From: Neobacillus niacini NBRC 15566
GTDB lineage: Bacteria > Bacillota > Bacilli > Bacillales > Cytobacillaceae
DNA: 64,000 nt
Reading direction: 5' to 3'
NCBI RefSeq assembly: GCF_001591505.1
Contig: NZ_BCVA01000010.1
Span: 1-64,000 of the forward strand
Shown here piece after piece: positions 8,578 to 17,603 of the stretch (position 1 is its first letter; each line of letters starts with the position of its first letter). A model generated the notes under the pieces. It made no database searches. It saw nothing but the letters and a program-made list of their open reading frames with translations, and was not told the origin of the DNA. A program made the translations under genes and the position numbers.

Positions 8578-9285
8578 TTGGAAGCATTTTACCGTACTTT
8601 CTTGGTTTTTATAGTAGGATATTTGTTTATAAGATTTACTGGAAAAAAAGCAGTCGCTCAGATGCATACATTTGATATTATCTATATCCTCATTCTTACC
8701 AATATCATTAGTGCTCCTGTTGAAGATCATAATATGGGTAAAGCCCTTATCTATGCTGGAATAACAGTAATTTTATATAAAATTTTTATTCGATTATCGT
8801 TACATAATAAATTGAGATGGATTATATATGAAAGTCCTACAGTGTTAATTCAAAATGGTAATATTGACAGAAAAGGCTTAAAGAAGGTAAGAATGCCTAT
8901 GAACGAATTATTATCACATCTAAGAGTAAAAGGGTACACAGACATTCAAAGTATATCTATTGCAGTAATGGAGGAAACAGGAGATATTAGTGTGATCCCT
9001 AAGTCAGAATATCGGCCTGTTCAACCTAATGATTTAAATTTACAAGTAAAGAAAGAATTTATTCCAATACCATTAATCATGGATGGACAGATCATAGACC
9101 ATAATTTAAAATATCTGCAATTAGACCGTGGATGGCTAATGAATGAGCTTGAAAACAAGGGAGAATTAGTAGAAAATATTACATTGGCAACTCTTTTAGG
9201 AGATGGAAAGTTATTTATTGATAATAATGAAGAAAAGGACCATAAAAGTAATCCTTTTTACTACAATCCAGGGAAAGATAACTAA
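8578..9285 (+). CDS. DUF421 membrane protein, YetF family
   Basis: 235 residues starting at TTG, chosen because AAGGGAG lies 8 bp upstream and no ATG fits. Two to three N-terminal membrane helices (residues about 5-75) hold the family signature RFTGKKAVAQMHTFD. A soluble C-terminal DUF421 domain carries MNELLSHLRVKGYTDI and VMEETGDISVIPK. DUF421/YetF proteins are common in spore formers; several are reported as sporulation or membrane proteins, with no defined reaction. The downstream Gly/Tyr-repeat gene is on the same strand 80 bp away with no terminator between, so they may be co-transcribed. Confidence 0.85.
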   Translation: MEAFYRTFLVFIVGYLFIRFTGKKAVAQMHTFDIIYILILTNIISAPVEDHNMGKALIYAGITVILYKIFIRLSLHNKLRWIIYESPTVLIQNGNIDRKGLKKVRMPMNELLSHLRVKGYTDIQSISIAVMEETGDISVIPKSEYRPVQPNDLNLQVKKEFIPIPLIMDGQIIDHNLKYLQLDRGWLMNELENKGELVENITLATLLGDGKLFIDNNEEKDHKSNPFYYNPGKDN

Positions 9286-9365
9286 CATGAAATAGGCAAA
9301 TATCCATTCCTCTTTGAATATGGACACATACACTACTTTGAAACAATTTGAGGAGGAGAAAAATA

Positions 9366-9605
9366 ATGGATAGACAATTCTTTGGCAGCGGTATGGGTTA
9401 TGGTGGTTTTCCTGGATATGGCATGGGTTATGGTGGTTTTCCTGGTTACGGTATGGGCTATGGTGGCTTTCCTGGTTACGGCATGGGTCATGGCGGTTTT
9501 CCTGGTTACGGCATGGGCTATGGTGGTTTTCCTGGTCACGGCATGGGTTATGGTGGCTATCCATTTCACCATCATCATGGATTCCATCACGGGTCCTGTT
9601 GTTAA
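9366..9605 (+). CDS. Gly/Tyr-rich decapeptide-repeat protein ending in His/Cys tail
   Basis: 79 residues. After MDRQFFGS comes a run of GMGYGGFPGY decapeptides (five full copies and a partial sixth), then a His cluster (HHHHGFHHG) and SCC at the end. There is no signal peptide. GAGGAGGAG directly precedes the ATG; a TTG six codons upstream would place the start on the binding site itself. Low-complexity Gly/Tyr/His proteins with terminal Cys occur among spore coat and crust proteins, where they can self-associate or crosslink. That link is an analogy only; I cannot name the family. The repeat is exact at the DNA level (30 bp), so copy number may vary between strains. Confidence 0.72.
   Translation: MDRQFFGSGMGYGGFPGYGMGYGGFPGYGMGYGGFPGYGMGHGGFPGYGMGYGGFPGHGMGYGGYPFHHHHGFHHGSCC
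9390..9569 (+). repeat. 30-bp in-frame tandem repeat
   Basis: Six units at an exact 30-bp period beginning at 9390, 9420, 9450, 9480, 9510 and 9540. Most differences between units are third-position changes; the last unit diverges. It encodes the decapeptide array. Confidence 0.95.
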
Positions 9606-9615
9606 CTTTCAAAAT

Positions 9616-9655
9616 GGAACCCTTGGAGCGATGTCTTCAAGGGTTTAGATTTTTC
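9616..9655 (+). terminator. Terminator after the Gly/Tyr-repeat gene
   Basis: AACCCTTG / CAAGGGTT stem with inner pairing, followed by TAGATTTTT, about 12 bp after the stop. Confidence 0.75.
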
Positions 9656-9742
9656 GTCCCGGGGTAATATTTACATTATGCTATGGTTTCTTCTCTTTTC
9701 ACAGTTCGGTATTTGCACCCATAGACTGTATCATGCTTAGTG

Positions 9743-9780
9743 CAAAAAAAACGACAGAACTCCCTTATCGGATTCTGCCG
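9743..9780 (-). terminator. Terminator after the PfkB kinase gene
   Basis: Minus strand CGGCAGAA / TTCTGTCG, an 8-bp stem with one wobble, followed by eight T. Confidence 0.8.
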
Positions 9781-9849
9781 CTTGCCTCCGTTTAAAACGA
9801 GTTCAGAGACACAATGAATGAAAGATATACAGAAAAATGGTGCTTCCTC

Positions 9850-10800
9850 TTAAATGCTTCCTTGCATAAAAATTTTTTTCAACTCCATTAAATCCATTCT
9901 GGAAGATAAAGATCCAATTTGAGTTGTTGCTTGAGCACCCACACAGTTGGCAAACTGAAGATACTCCGTTAATTCCGTTTTCCCCGAAGGCATTCCTTTT
10001 TCGTGAAAGCAATATAAAAGTCCGGACATAAAAGCATCCCCTGCACCGGTTGTATCAACTGCGTCCACCTTCGGAGCGAGGCTGGTAACTTTGTTACCAT
10101 TCATTACTCCACAAGCACCTTCCCCTCCCATTGTGATAAATAGGTAAGGAATGTCCCATTTTGATATTTTTTCCAATCCACCCTCAAGTGAATTAGTTTC
10201 CATTAAGAAATTTAACTCCTCCTCAGCCAACTTGACGATAGTAGCATGTTTAAGGAACGATATCACTGTTTTACGACAATGGTCTTCACTTTCCCACCGT
10301 TTTAAACGTAGATTGGCATCAAAGGCGATTAGATTGGAAGATTCCTTTGCATATTTTAGTGCAGCCTCGGTGGACTTTTTGGAGTTTTGTTGAAAAAGGG
10401 TACCAGAGCCAAAATAAAAAATTTGAGTTTTTTCAAAAACCTCTCTTCTTATTTCTTTTTCTGTTAAAACTTCTTCTGGTGTATGGTTTAAATAAGAATG
10501 GAAGTTTCTCTCGCCACTTTCTGTCAGATGTACATAGACTCCACACATTCTTTTTATAGCAGAACGAACAGAAAATTTAAGATTAACTCCTTCCTTCTCT
10601 AATTCTTGTTCTACAAATTTACCAATTGAATCTGTCCCCAATTTACACAAAAAGTAAGTAGGCAGCCCAAGTCTACTGGTACCTACTGCTAGGTTTACAG
10701 TAGCCCCTCCTAACAGCTGTCGAAATTTCGTATTCGTGCTATCCGTTGATATATAATCTACAAAAGGTTCTCCTAATGATATAACTCCTTGTTTACCCAA
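9850..10800 (-). CDS. PfkB-family carbohydrate kinase, fructokinase-like
   Basis: About 316 residues. The N-terminal GGATVNLAVGTSRLG and the C-terminal DTTGAGDAFMSGLLY (catalytic Asp in GAGDAF) are the two PfkB signatures. The family phosphorylates sugars such as fructose, ribose, tagatose-6-P or 2-keto-3-deoxygluconate using ATP. The start is taken as the second of two adjacent TTG codons, 6 nt after AGGAGGG; the first TTG or an upstream GTG at 10824 are alternatives. No sugar transporter or hydrolase lies beside it to fix the substrate. Its resemblance to fructokinases is the basis of the suggestion. Confidence 0.82.
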   Translation of the reverse strand: MGKQGVISLGEPFVDYISTDSTNTKFRQLLGGATVNLAVGTSRLGLPTYFLCKLGTDSIGKFVEQELEKEGVNLKFSVRSAIKRMCGVYVHLTESGERNFHSYLNHTPEEVLTEKEIRREVFEKTQIFYFGSGTLFQQNSKKSTEAALKYAKESSNLIAFDANLRLKRWESEDHCRKTVISFLKHATIVKLAEEELNFLMETNSLEGGLEKISKWDIPYLFITMGGEGACGVMNGNKVTSLAPKVDAVDTTGAGDAFMSGLLYCFHEKGMPSGKTELTEYLQFANCVGAQATTQIGSLSSRMDLMELKKIFMQGSI

Positions 10801-10863
10801 CAATAGCCCTCCTTCTTGAAACACTATTATAAACTATTTTTTTCTTTTTTCTCGTTAACGTAC

Positions 10864-10897
10864 AGAAAAATCCCTCAAACCTAAAGTTCGAGGGAAC
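10864..10897 (-). terminator. Terminator after the neutral protease gene
   Basis: Minus strand TCCCTCGAAC / GTTTGAGGGA stem with a 5-nt loop, then TTTTTCT. Confidence 0.85.
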
Positions 10898-10934
10898 ATA
10901 AACAATATTAGTATAGGAGTATTTTCTAAAAATA

Positions 10935-12614
10935 TTAGTCTATACCCACTGCATCGAATCCAGAATTGGCTGCGGCCACTTCTGCACTTCCTTCACCATA
11001 AATATCAATCGCAGACTGAACGATAGCTTGACGTGCGTCGCTGAAGTCAGAATTTGGAGTTAGATAGACAGTTAAAGCACGATAATAGATTTGCCCTAAT
11101 TTTTCTCTTCCGATTTCTTGGCCAATCAAGTATGCAGCATGATTTGTAATGGAGGAGTTAACGTGAACACCGCCGCCATCAACAGAAGTTGGCATATGAT
11201 AAAACTCGTCCATATGATCTGGATAAAACCCGCCATTTGTGCTGTACGCCCTTCTTTGCTCGTTACTGACAACCACGCTGTTTGGATTACTTAAACTGCG
11301 CAATACAGTTACACCGTCAGCTTTAGCAGCCGGGGCCATAATATCCTCGCCCATTTCCCAATCACTATCATCAACGAGTGCACCAAACACGTCGGCAAAC
11401 GATTCGTTTAATGCTCCAGATTGATTGCGATACACTAAATTAGCAGAATGAGTGATTACGCCATGTGTCATTTCATGGGCAGCAACGTCAAGACCAGCGG
11501 ATAGAGAGGTCATGAACACACCGTCACCATCACCATAAGTCATCCAACGCCCATTCCAGGAAGCATTGTTATAATTATTGCCATAGTGAACTTTTGAAAT
11601 GATTGCCATTCCTTCCCCATCAAGAGAATTACGGCCATGCTCATTTAAGTAATACTCATAAACCTTTTCGGAATTGTAGTGTGCGTCTACCAGCGCCCGA
11701 TCATAGTCCCCGATAAATGCAGCTGAATTTCCTACATAGAGAGTATCATTACTCGATGTATTATCATTTTTAGCGTCATACGTCACGATTCCACCAAGGT
11801 TTTCATGAGAGTAATCAGCTAACGCAAACTTCGTTCCTGCATTCGGTTCCTTTACTTGAGTAATATGTAATTCCCTGTGCTCACCATGTACACCTTTTCC
11901 AGCACCTTTTTGTGTTGTCATTTCGTCTGCATGCATTAATCCATTGTACTTATCGATAACTTCGCCTGTTTTCGCGTCCACAAAGACAAACCAGTTTCCA
12001 GGTTCATCCCCCATAAAGTTAACATTCACTTTATAGGTTGTATAATTTTTTCCTTCAAACGGTAGGACAACAAGCTCAGCAGTTGGCTCATAGGTCAGTT
12101 CTTCAGGGGCACTGACAGAGGATAAGGCCGTCTTTAGTGCAGACTCACTACTTAAAGAAACAGCCGTGTCAACTGCGTCATCGGCAATCGTCTGATTTAC
12201 TCTTCCGTTAACCGAGACCACTTCATTATTCTTATTAAAATGGACAACAACCTCGGATCCTTCAACACTCACTCCATTAACTGCCTGATTAAAGCGGACG
12301 TGTGTCATACCGAGTTTATCTTTTTGTACACTCTTCACTTTTAGATTCTTATCAGGATTATTTATTCCGGTTTTGCCTTCGTTTTTCTTCAAATAATTTA
12401 ATGCTTCAGAAGAGTTGCTAGATGAGTATTTTTCGGAAAAACGCTCCTTTACAAATAACGGAACATTTGCTTTCTCATTCCAAGCCTTAAAAGCTTGTAC
12501 ACTATTAGTGACCTTAGTATCAGCTGTCTGAGCAAAAACACTGCTAACCGGGATAGAGCCTGCTAACATCACTGTTGACAAGGCTACAGGTAAAATTAAC
12601 TTTTTCTTCATCAT
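10935..12614 (-). CDS. Extracellular neutral metalloprotease, thermolysin family (M4, bacillolysin)
   Basis: 559-residue preproenzyme. A signal peptide (MMKKKLILPVALSTVMLAG..., cut near SVFA) is followed by a propeptide of FTP and PepSY modules (about 30-225) and the mature M4 catalytic domain. Zinc motif HEMTH lies near 378-382 and the third ligand Glu in NESFADVFG near 402. The catalytic His is probably in DGGGVHVNSSITNHAAYLI. Secreted endoprotease used for nutrient scavenging. AGGAGG lies 6 nt before the first ATG. Single gene with terminator. Such genes are usually under transition-state control, but no specific operator was recognised upstream. Confidence 0.96.
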   Translation of the reverse strand: MMKKKLILPVALSTVMLAGSIPVSSVFAQTADTKVTNSVQAFKAWNEKANVPLFVKERFSEKYSSSNSSEALNYLKKNEGKTGINNPDKNLKVKSVQKDKLGMTHVRFNQAVNGVSVEGSEVVVHFNKNNEVVSVNGRVNQTIADDAVDTAVSLSSESALKTALSSVSAPEELTYEPTAELVVLPFEGKNYTTYKVNVNFMGDEPGNWFVFVDAKTGEVIDKYNGLMHADEMTTQKGAGKGVHGEHRELHITQVKEPNAGTKFALADYSHENLGGIVTYDAKNDNTSSNDTLYVGNSAAFIGDYDRALVDAHYNSEKVYEYYLNEHGRNSLDGEGMAIISKVHYGNNYNNASWNGRWMTYGDGDGVFMTSLSAGLDVAAHEMTHGVITHSANLVYRNQSGALNESFADVFGALVDDSDWEMGEDIMAPAAKADGVTVLRSLSNPNSVVVSNEQRRAYSTNGGFYPDHMDEFYHMPTSVDGGGVHVNSSITNHAAYLIGQEIGREKLGQIYYRALTVYLTPNSDFSDARQAIVQSAIDIYGEGSAEVAAANSGFDAVGID

Positions 12615-12889
12615 TCTCTACCTCCTATTATTTTCCACATCTCTCATTATAGTTTAGTAGAGTTTAAACCACATGAATAATTGTAATTATTTTAATATTA
12701 TGAAAACTAAAAACATTTTCCTATTTCCTATATTTAACTAGGCATAATTTACCAATATACATACACCTCTATCAAAAAACAAACACACTACATATATTCT
12801 CAAATGAAAAGAGATTAAGGACACTCACGGGTTCTAAGTAATGGTAATAATGGATGGATTTACATTGTTTTAAAACTTAATTAATAAAA
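12615..12889. other. Divergent intergenic region between protease and pst operon
   Basis: AT-rich, no supported gene. It must hold the protease promoter; I could not pick one with confidence. The pst regulatory repeats start at 12890. Confidence 0.4.
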
Positions 12890-12939
12890 TTTACAAAACC
12901 TTTACAAAACATCTATTTAATCTTTACAAATAGCGTTTA
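12890..12939 (+). promoter_or_regulatory. PhoP box upstream of pstS
   Basis: TTTACA-like hexamers at exactly 11-bp steps: TTTACA 12890, TTTACA 12901, TCTATT 12912, TTTACA 12923, CGTTTA 12934, with a further TTTACA at 12943. Direct TT(A/T)ACA repeats with about 5-bp spacers are the known PhoP site, and pst is the classic PhoPR target under phosphate limitation. The last repeats lie about 50 bp before pstS. Confidence 0.8.
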
Positions 12940-12991
12940 TTCTTTACATGTCGAGTAGATGTAGCAATCGATCACCTTGGAGGTTAAAAAA

Positions 12992-13831
12992 ATGACGTTA
13001 AAAAGAAAGACAATGCTTGGATTATTGGTACTATTTTTAACTGCCATTCTATCAGCATGTGGAAATAGTAGTAATGAAGGTGCAGCATCAAATGATGGTT
13101 CAGCTACCGTTTCTGTTTCAGGATCTACGTCAGTAGGGCCTCTAGCAGAAAAAATTGCAGAAAAATTTAAAGAGAAAAGCAATGTAAAGGTTGAAATAAA
13201 TCAAATTGGATCTTCTGCGGGAATAACCAATGCCATAAACGGAGTATCAGAAATCGGAATGTCCTCTCGTGATTTAAAAGAGGAAGAAAAAGCTAGCGGG
13301 CTCGTTGAGACCATTATTGCTTATGATGGGATTGTTGTCGTAACACATCCTAGCAACAAAGTGAAAAACCTTACGATGGATCAAGTGAAGGCTATTTTTA
13401 CTGGTGAGGTTACAAACTGGAAAGAGCTAGGGGGCGCTGACATGGAAATCGTCGTTGTTTCCAGAGAAGATGGTTCCGGATCACGAGACGCCTTCCAAGA
13501 AATAGTAGGGTACTCTTCAGGTGAATTAGTAAGAAGCGCAATCATTGCGAGTGGTAACGGAAATATTAAAACGACGGTTGCAACAAATAAGCATGCGGTA
13601 GGTTTTATTTCATTCGAATATATTGATTCCTCAATATCAACTGTAGATATTAATGGAGTGGAGGCTACAGCCAATAATGTTTTGCAGCAAGAATATAGCC
13701 TGTCACGTCCATTTTTATTTGTTCACAAAGAGGATCAAATTACCGACGCTGGAAAACAGTTTATCGACTATATTTTGAGTCCCGATGGGCAAGCAATTGT
13801 TGGTGAAACTGGAGCTATCCCGATTAAATAA
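12992..13831 (+). CDS. pstS: Phosphate-binding lipoprotein PstS
   Basis: 279 residues. The signal peptide has the lipobox LSAC with Cys23, so it is a membrane-anchored lipoprotein that captures orthophosphate for the PstCAB transporter. Family motifs are SGSTSVGPLAEKIAEKF, SRDLKEEE, REDGSGSRDAFQEIV and the closing SPDGQAIVGETGAIPI. The start is ATG 12992, after GGAGG; the TTG 15 bp upstream lies on the binding site. It is the first gene of pstSCAB, behind a PhoP box. Confidence 0.96.
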   Translation: MTLKRKTMLGLLVLFLTAILSACGNSSNEGAASNDGSATVSVSGSTSVGPLAEKIAEKFKEKSNVKVEINQIGSSAGITNAINGVSEIGMSSRDLKEEEKASGLVETIIAYDGIVVVTHPSNKVKNLTMDQVKAIFTGEVTNWKELGGADMEIVVVSREDGSGSRDAFQEIVGYSSGELVRSAIIASGNGNIKTTVATNKHAVGFISFEYIDSSISTVDINGVEATANNVLQQEYSLSRPFLFVHKEDQITDAGKQFIDYILSPDGQAIVGETGAIPIK

Positions 13832-13885
13832 CAACAGATATACCGATCCACTAAGCAAGTAATAGAGATTCATGGAGGAATGCGT

Positions 13886-14785
13886 ATGCCGCGGCAGACC
13901 GTCGAGATTAAGAAATCAAATAAGAGGAAGTACATGTTAGAGAAGCTGTCATCAAGATTATTTCAGTTTTGTGCACTACTATCTGTTATCAGTTTATTAT
14001 TGATCGTTGGATTTGTTTTTTATAAAGGATCACTCCCCTTTTTAGTAGATGGATATAGCTTTTTTGACTTTCTTTTTGGAGTGGATTGGGTTCCAAGTGA
14101 AGAGAAATTTGGCATTTTGCCGATGATAGTAGCCTCCATCTATGCAACTATTGGTGCATTAGTGATTGGAGTTCCAATAGGTTTGTTTACAGCCATTTTC
14201 TTAGCTGAAATTGCACCCAAAAGGGCAGCTAAATTGATTTCTCCAGCAGTACAGCTGCTGGCTGGAATTCCGTCCGTTTTATATGGTGTATTTGGACTTG
14301 CACTTATCGTTCCTTTTTTACAAAATCAATTAAACCTAGTAAAAGGACAAAGCTTGATTGCGGTTATCCTAGTGTTGGCAATCATGATGCTTCCAACCAT
14401 TGTAACAGTTGCTGAAACAGCAATCCGTGCCGTCCCAAAAACATATCGTGAAGGTTCATTGGCTCTAGGTGCTTCTGAGATTGAGACCATCTTTAAGGTG
14501 GTTGTCCCATCAGCTAAGTCAGGGATCATGGCAGCAATTGTTTTAGGTTTAGGCAGAGCAATCGGTGAAACCATGGCTGTTATCTTAGTAGCCGGCAACA
14601 GTCTTATTCTGCCTACAAGCCTTACAGACAGTGTGCGGCCATTAACAACGAATATTGCATTAGAAATGGGTTATGCATTCGGAACTCACCAAGAGATGTT
14701 ATTTGCTACAGGGATAGTTTTATTCTCGTTTATCTTAATTTTAAATTTTGTATTAGCAAAAATTAGTGCGAAGGGTGGTAAGTAA
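13886..14785 (+). CDS. pstC: Phosphate ABC transporter permease PstC
   Basis: 299 residues, about six membrane helices. The ABC permease EAA loop is seen as YREGSLALGASEIETIFKVVVPSAKSGIMAA. Typical PstC features are GILPMIVASIYATIGALVIGVPIGL and AGIPSVLYGVFGL. The start at 13886 is 7 nt after GGAGGA; the ATG at 13880 is too close to that site. It follows pstS by 54 bp and is followed directly by pstA. Confidence 0.95.
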   Translation: MPRQTVEIKKSNKRKYMLEKLSSRLFQFCALLSVISLLLIVGFVFYKGSLPFLVDGYSFFDFLFGVDWVPSEEKFGILPMIVASIYATIGALVIGVPIGLFTAIFLAEIAPKRAAKLISPAVQLLAGIPSVLYGVFGLALIVPFLQNQLNLVKGQSLIAVILVLAIMMLPTIVTVAETAIRAVPKTYREGSLALGASEIETIFKVVVPSAKSGIMAAIVLGLGRAIGETMAVILVAGNSLILPTSLTDSVRPLTTNIALEMGYAFGTHQEMLFATGIVLFSFILILNFVLAKISAKGGK

Positions 14786-14786
14786 G

Positions 14787-15611
14787 TTGAGAAAGCAAAA
14801 AGATAAACTGTACCGTACACTTCTGTGGGGATCAGCTTTCTTGACGGTTGCCATACTTGTCATGATTGTTGGCTATATCTTTTTCAAGGGGTATCGTTTA
14901 ATTAGCTTTGATTTCATCTTTGGTGACTACTCCCCTGCTGGAGGCGGTGGTATTTGGCCGATGATTATTACGACCATTTATACCATTGTGATTTCATTAC
15001 TCATTGCAACTCCAATTGGAATTTGTGCTGCAGTATATATGCAAGAGTATGCAAAACAAGGTCGATTGGTAAATCTCATTCGTTTTGCAACCGAAAGCTT
15101 AACAGGGATACCATCGATTATTTATGGATTATTTGGCGCAGTTTTCTTCGTTACGACTTTAAAATTAGGGATGTCAATCATAGCTGCTTCTTTAACATTA
15201 ACCATTATCGTTTTACCTGTAATTATCCGAACAACCGAAGAATCGCTAAAAACAGTCCCTCACTCCTATCGGGAGGGGTCACTAGCATTGGGTACCACTA
15301 AGCTCCAAACTTTATATAAAGTCATTCTACCTAGTGCAATGCCTGGTATCTTATCCGGAATAATCCTATCGATTGGAAGAATTGTCGGTGAGTCCGCTGC
15401 GATATTTTTAACGGCCGGAACGGTTGCAGCCATGCCTTCAAGCATCTTCTCATCAGCACGTACATTAACGGTTCATTCGTTTTTAGTTACACAGGAATCA
15501 GGTGACATTGAATTAGCTTCAGCCGTTGGAATCGTCTTAATCGTCATTATCCTAGTGTTGAATCTATCGGCAACGTTCATCTCGAAAAAACTAAATAAAG
15601 CTGACTTTTAA
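14787..15611 (+). CDS. pstA: Phosphate ABC transporter permease PstA
   Basis: 274 residues, about six membrane helices. EAA loop YREGSLALGTTKLQTLYKVILPSAMPGILSG. GGGIWPMIITTIYTIVISLLIATPIGI mirrors PstC. The start is taken as TTG 14787, 1 bp after the pstC stop and 8 nt after AAGGGTGG, which lies inside the end of pstC; a GTG at 14766 would overlap pstC. Tight linkage suggests translational coupling of the two permease halves. Confidence 0.94.
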   Translation: MRKQKDKLYRTLLWGSAFLTVAILVMIVGYIFFKGYRLISFDFIFGDYSPAGGGGIWPMIITTIYTIVISLLIATPIGICAAVYMQEYAKQGRLVNLIRFATESLTGIPSIIYGLFGAVFFVTTLKLGMSIIAASLTLTIIVLPVIIRTTEESLKTVPHSYREGSLALGTTKLQTLYKVILPSAMPGILSGIILSIGRIVGESAAIFLTAGTVAAMPSSIFSSARTLTVHSFLVTQESGDIELASAVGIVLIVIILVLNLSATFISKKLNKADF

Positions 15612-15625
15612 AATGAGGTGTTGAC

Positions 15626-16438
15626 ATGAATACAAATGGGATAAAGGTAAGGATGAATAATTCAACGCTAGTACAGGAACCAAATAAAGAAGTGAAAATC
15701 AGTGTTAGAGATCTTGATTTGTTCTATGGAGAAAAGCAGGCACTTTACTCCATATCACTTGATATACATGAAAATGAGGTTACCGCTCTAATAGGCCCTT
15801 CTGGATGTGGTAAATCCACTTTCCTGCGAACATTAAACCGCATGAATGATTTAATTGATGGCGTAAAAATTACTGGCAATATTATGATTGATCAAGAAGA
15901 TATATACAAATCAACTGATGTTATAAATTTAAGAACCAAAGTAGGTATGGTGTTTCAGAAAGCAAATCTTTTTCCAATGAGTATTTATGATAATGTGGCA
16001 TATGGTCCAAGAATGCAAGGCATTAAAAATAAACAAGAGCTAAATGAAATTGTTGAAAGCAGCTTACGAGGTGCAGCCATTTGGGATGAAGTGAAAGATC
16101 GTCTTAAACACTCGGCACTTGGTCTATCTGGCGGTCAACAGCAGCGTATATGTATCGCACGTGCCATTGCGATGAAGCCGGATATTATTCTAATGGATGA
16201 ACCTACTTCCGCATTAGACCCTATCTCTACTTTAAAAGTGGAAGAACTGATAGAAAAAATGAAGAAGGATTATACCATTGTCATTGTTACCCATAATATG
16301 CAACAGGCAGCGAGAGTCTCAGATAAAACTGCATTTTTCCTAAGCGGGGAAGTCGTGGAATATGATGTAACTGGTAAAATCTTCTCGATGCCAAGCGATC
16401 AAAGAACGGAAGATTATATTACCGGCCGATTCGGTTAA
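15626..16438 (+). CDS. pstB: Phosphate ABC transporter ATPase PstB
   Basis: 270 residues. Walker [11 protein letters not shown]-loop [19 protein letters not shown], signature LSGGQQQR, Walker [14 protein letters not shown] and switch His in VTHN are all present. It powers phosphate import through PstCA. It lies 14 bp after pstA and ends with [10 protein letters not shown], the usual PstB tail. There is a single pstB, and no phoU follows, unlike many pst operons; B. subtilis also lacks a linked phoU as far as I recall. Confidence 0.96.
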   Translation: MNTNGIKVRMNNSTLVQEPNKEVKISVRDLDLFYGEKQALYSISLDIHENEVTALIGPSGCGKSTFLRTLNRMNDLIDGVKITGNIMIDQEDIYKSTDVINLRTKVGMVFQKANLFPMSIYDNVAYGPRMQGIKNKQELNEIVESSLRGAAIWDEVKDRLKHSALGLSGGQQQRICIARAIAMKPDIILMDEPTSALDPISTLKVEELIEKMKKDYTIVIVTHNMQQAARVSDKTAFFLSGEVVEYDVTGKIFSMPSDQRTEDYITGRFG

Positions 16439-16551
16439 TTTTAAAACGAACAGTACCCATATTACCAATATCACAGAAGGTAAAGTCTATTTAATAAAAG
16501 GTCAGATGTATGATTTGAATTCGTAAAGTAACCAGGTGAATCAATATTTAA

Positions 16552-16611
16552 GACCGCATAGAGAGACACAGGGATTTCGGTATCTTCTGTGTTTTTCTAT
16601 GCGGTTTTTTT
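16552..16611 (+). terminator. Terminator of the pst operon
   Basis: Long stem ACCGCATAGA ... TCTATGCGGT with inner ACACAG / CTGTGT pairing, then seven T. It starts 114 bp after the pstB stop; that gap holds nothing recognisable. Confidence 0.85.
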
Positions 16612-16821
16612 GGGAGGTTATAATTTAAATAGGTACGCTAGCTGAAATATAAGATTCTTGCAAAAAAGAGAGTTTTTTTGGAAGGTTTGAATCAAGCTTT
16701 TGGAGAATAAAGAGCACTCATAGGTTGAATTAAGATGGGAAGAAACTTGTACATTTAAACTACAGTGGTTATAAGGAATTTAGCTTTTAAAATGTAAGAT
16801 TTAGTGAATTTCTTTAACCCA
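16612..16821. other. Gene-free stretch
   Basis: Between the pst terminator and the next gene's stop. No frame with a ribosome binding site and no clear hairpin. Confidence 0.4.
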
Positions 16822-17151
16822 TTAGCCAAAATACACTTTTACACACTCTTCTTTTTGTGCTGTTGCTAAGCAGTTAAGTATAAAATTTCTGATTTGTTTT
16901 TGATCCCAATCCAAGAAATCACTTTCTGACAGGGAGTTCTCATTATCGTATAATTCCTTGTAGATAATTAAAGCCTTTTCAATTTGCTCTATTGTGAAGG
17001 TGGAACAGCCTCCTGACCCACTAACTCCTGCGTAAAATTTATCTGCCTCAAGTATACTATACAGTGTGATAGCATTATAATTCCCCATGCTAAAACGGGC
17101 ATAAGCAATTTCTTCCCCCGCTTTATTGTATCCTGATATATCATGACCCAT
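16822..17151 (-). CDS. Uncharacterised small protein
   Basis: 109 residues, soluble, acidic in the middle. It starts MGHDISGYNKAGEEIAYARF, has a Gly/Ser turn with Cys (SGSGGCSTF near 43-51) and a helical C-terminal half, and two further Cys (NCLA, EECVKVYF). GAAGGAGAGG precedes the ATG at good spacing, which supports a real gene. It stands alone between the pst operon and the pot operon. I do not recognise the family and infer no function. Confidence 0.7.
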   Translation of the reverse strand: MGHDISGYNKAGEEIAYARFSMGNYNAITLYSILEADKFYAGVSGSGGCSTFTIEQIEKALIIYKELYDNENSLSESDFLDWDQKQIRNFILNCLATAQKEECVKVYFG

Positions 17152-17553
17152 TTTTAATCCTCTCCTTCAGAGATAAATTTGTAAAAACCATAAATGATAC
17201 ACTTAACTCTCAGAAAACCTATAAATGACAAAGGTTAGGTTACATGACTATCACTCCTTTCAAGCTTGTTATATTATGATTTTTTTAAAAATTTTTGGAC
17301 AGTAAAACAAGATGATACGGCAGAGCAAGGTGAAGTTTAATAAAGAGGTTATAAATTTATTAAATATTATTTGAAATCTTGTTTCGATGTGGGAATTGAT
17401 GAAGGACAGAAATGACGAGATATGGAGAATAATATCTTTATTGTCTTATTTCGATTTTGCTAGCTACATACAGAAAAATAATATCACATTACATTTCCAA
17501 TTCAGTTAGTCTTTTCTACAATATTGTGAACGTCTTCTTTCCTACATTTGAGT
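17152..17553. other. Gene-free stretch
   Basis: About 400 bp of AT-rich sequence between the uncharacterised gene and the pot operon terminator. It must hold the promoter for the former. No supported frame, repeat or structured element seen. Confidence 0.4.
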
Positions 17554-17594
17554 ACAAAAAGGACCAAAATTCCTTTATGAATTTTGGCCCCTTA
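17554..17594 (-). terminator. Terminator of the pot operon
   Basis: Minus strand GGGCCAAAATTC / GAATTTTGGTCC stem with a 6-nt loop, then TTTTTG. Confidence 0.88.
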
Positions 17595-17603
17595 TTGAGG
17601 GAA

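Noticed and set aside
9211..9612. Long minus-strand and shifted plus-strand frames over the Gly/Tyr repeat
   Set aside because: They are products of the 30-bp repeat; only the plus frame from 9366 has a ribosome binding site and sensible composition.
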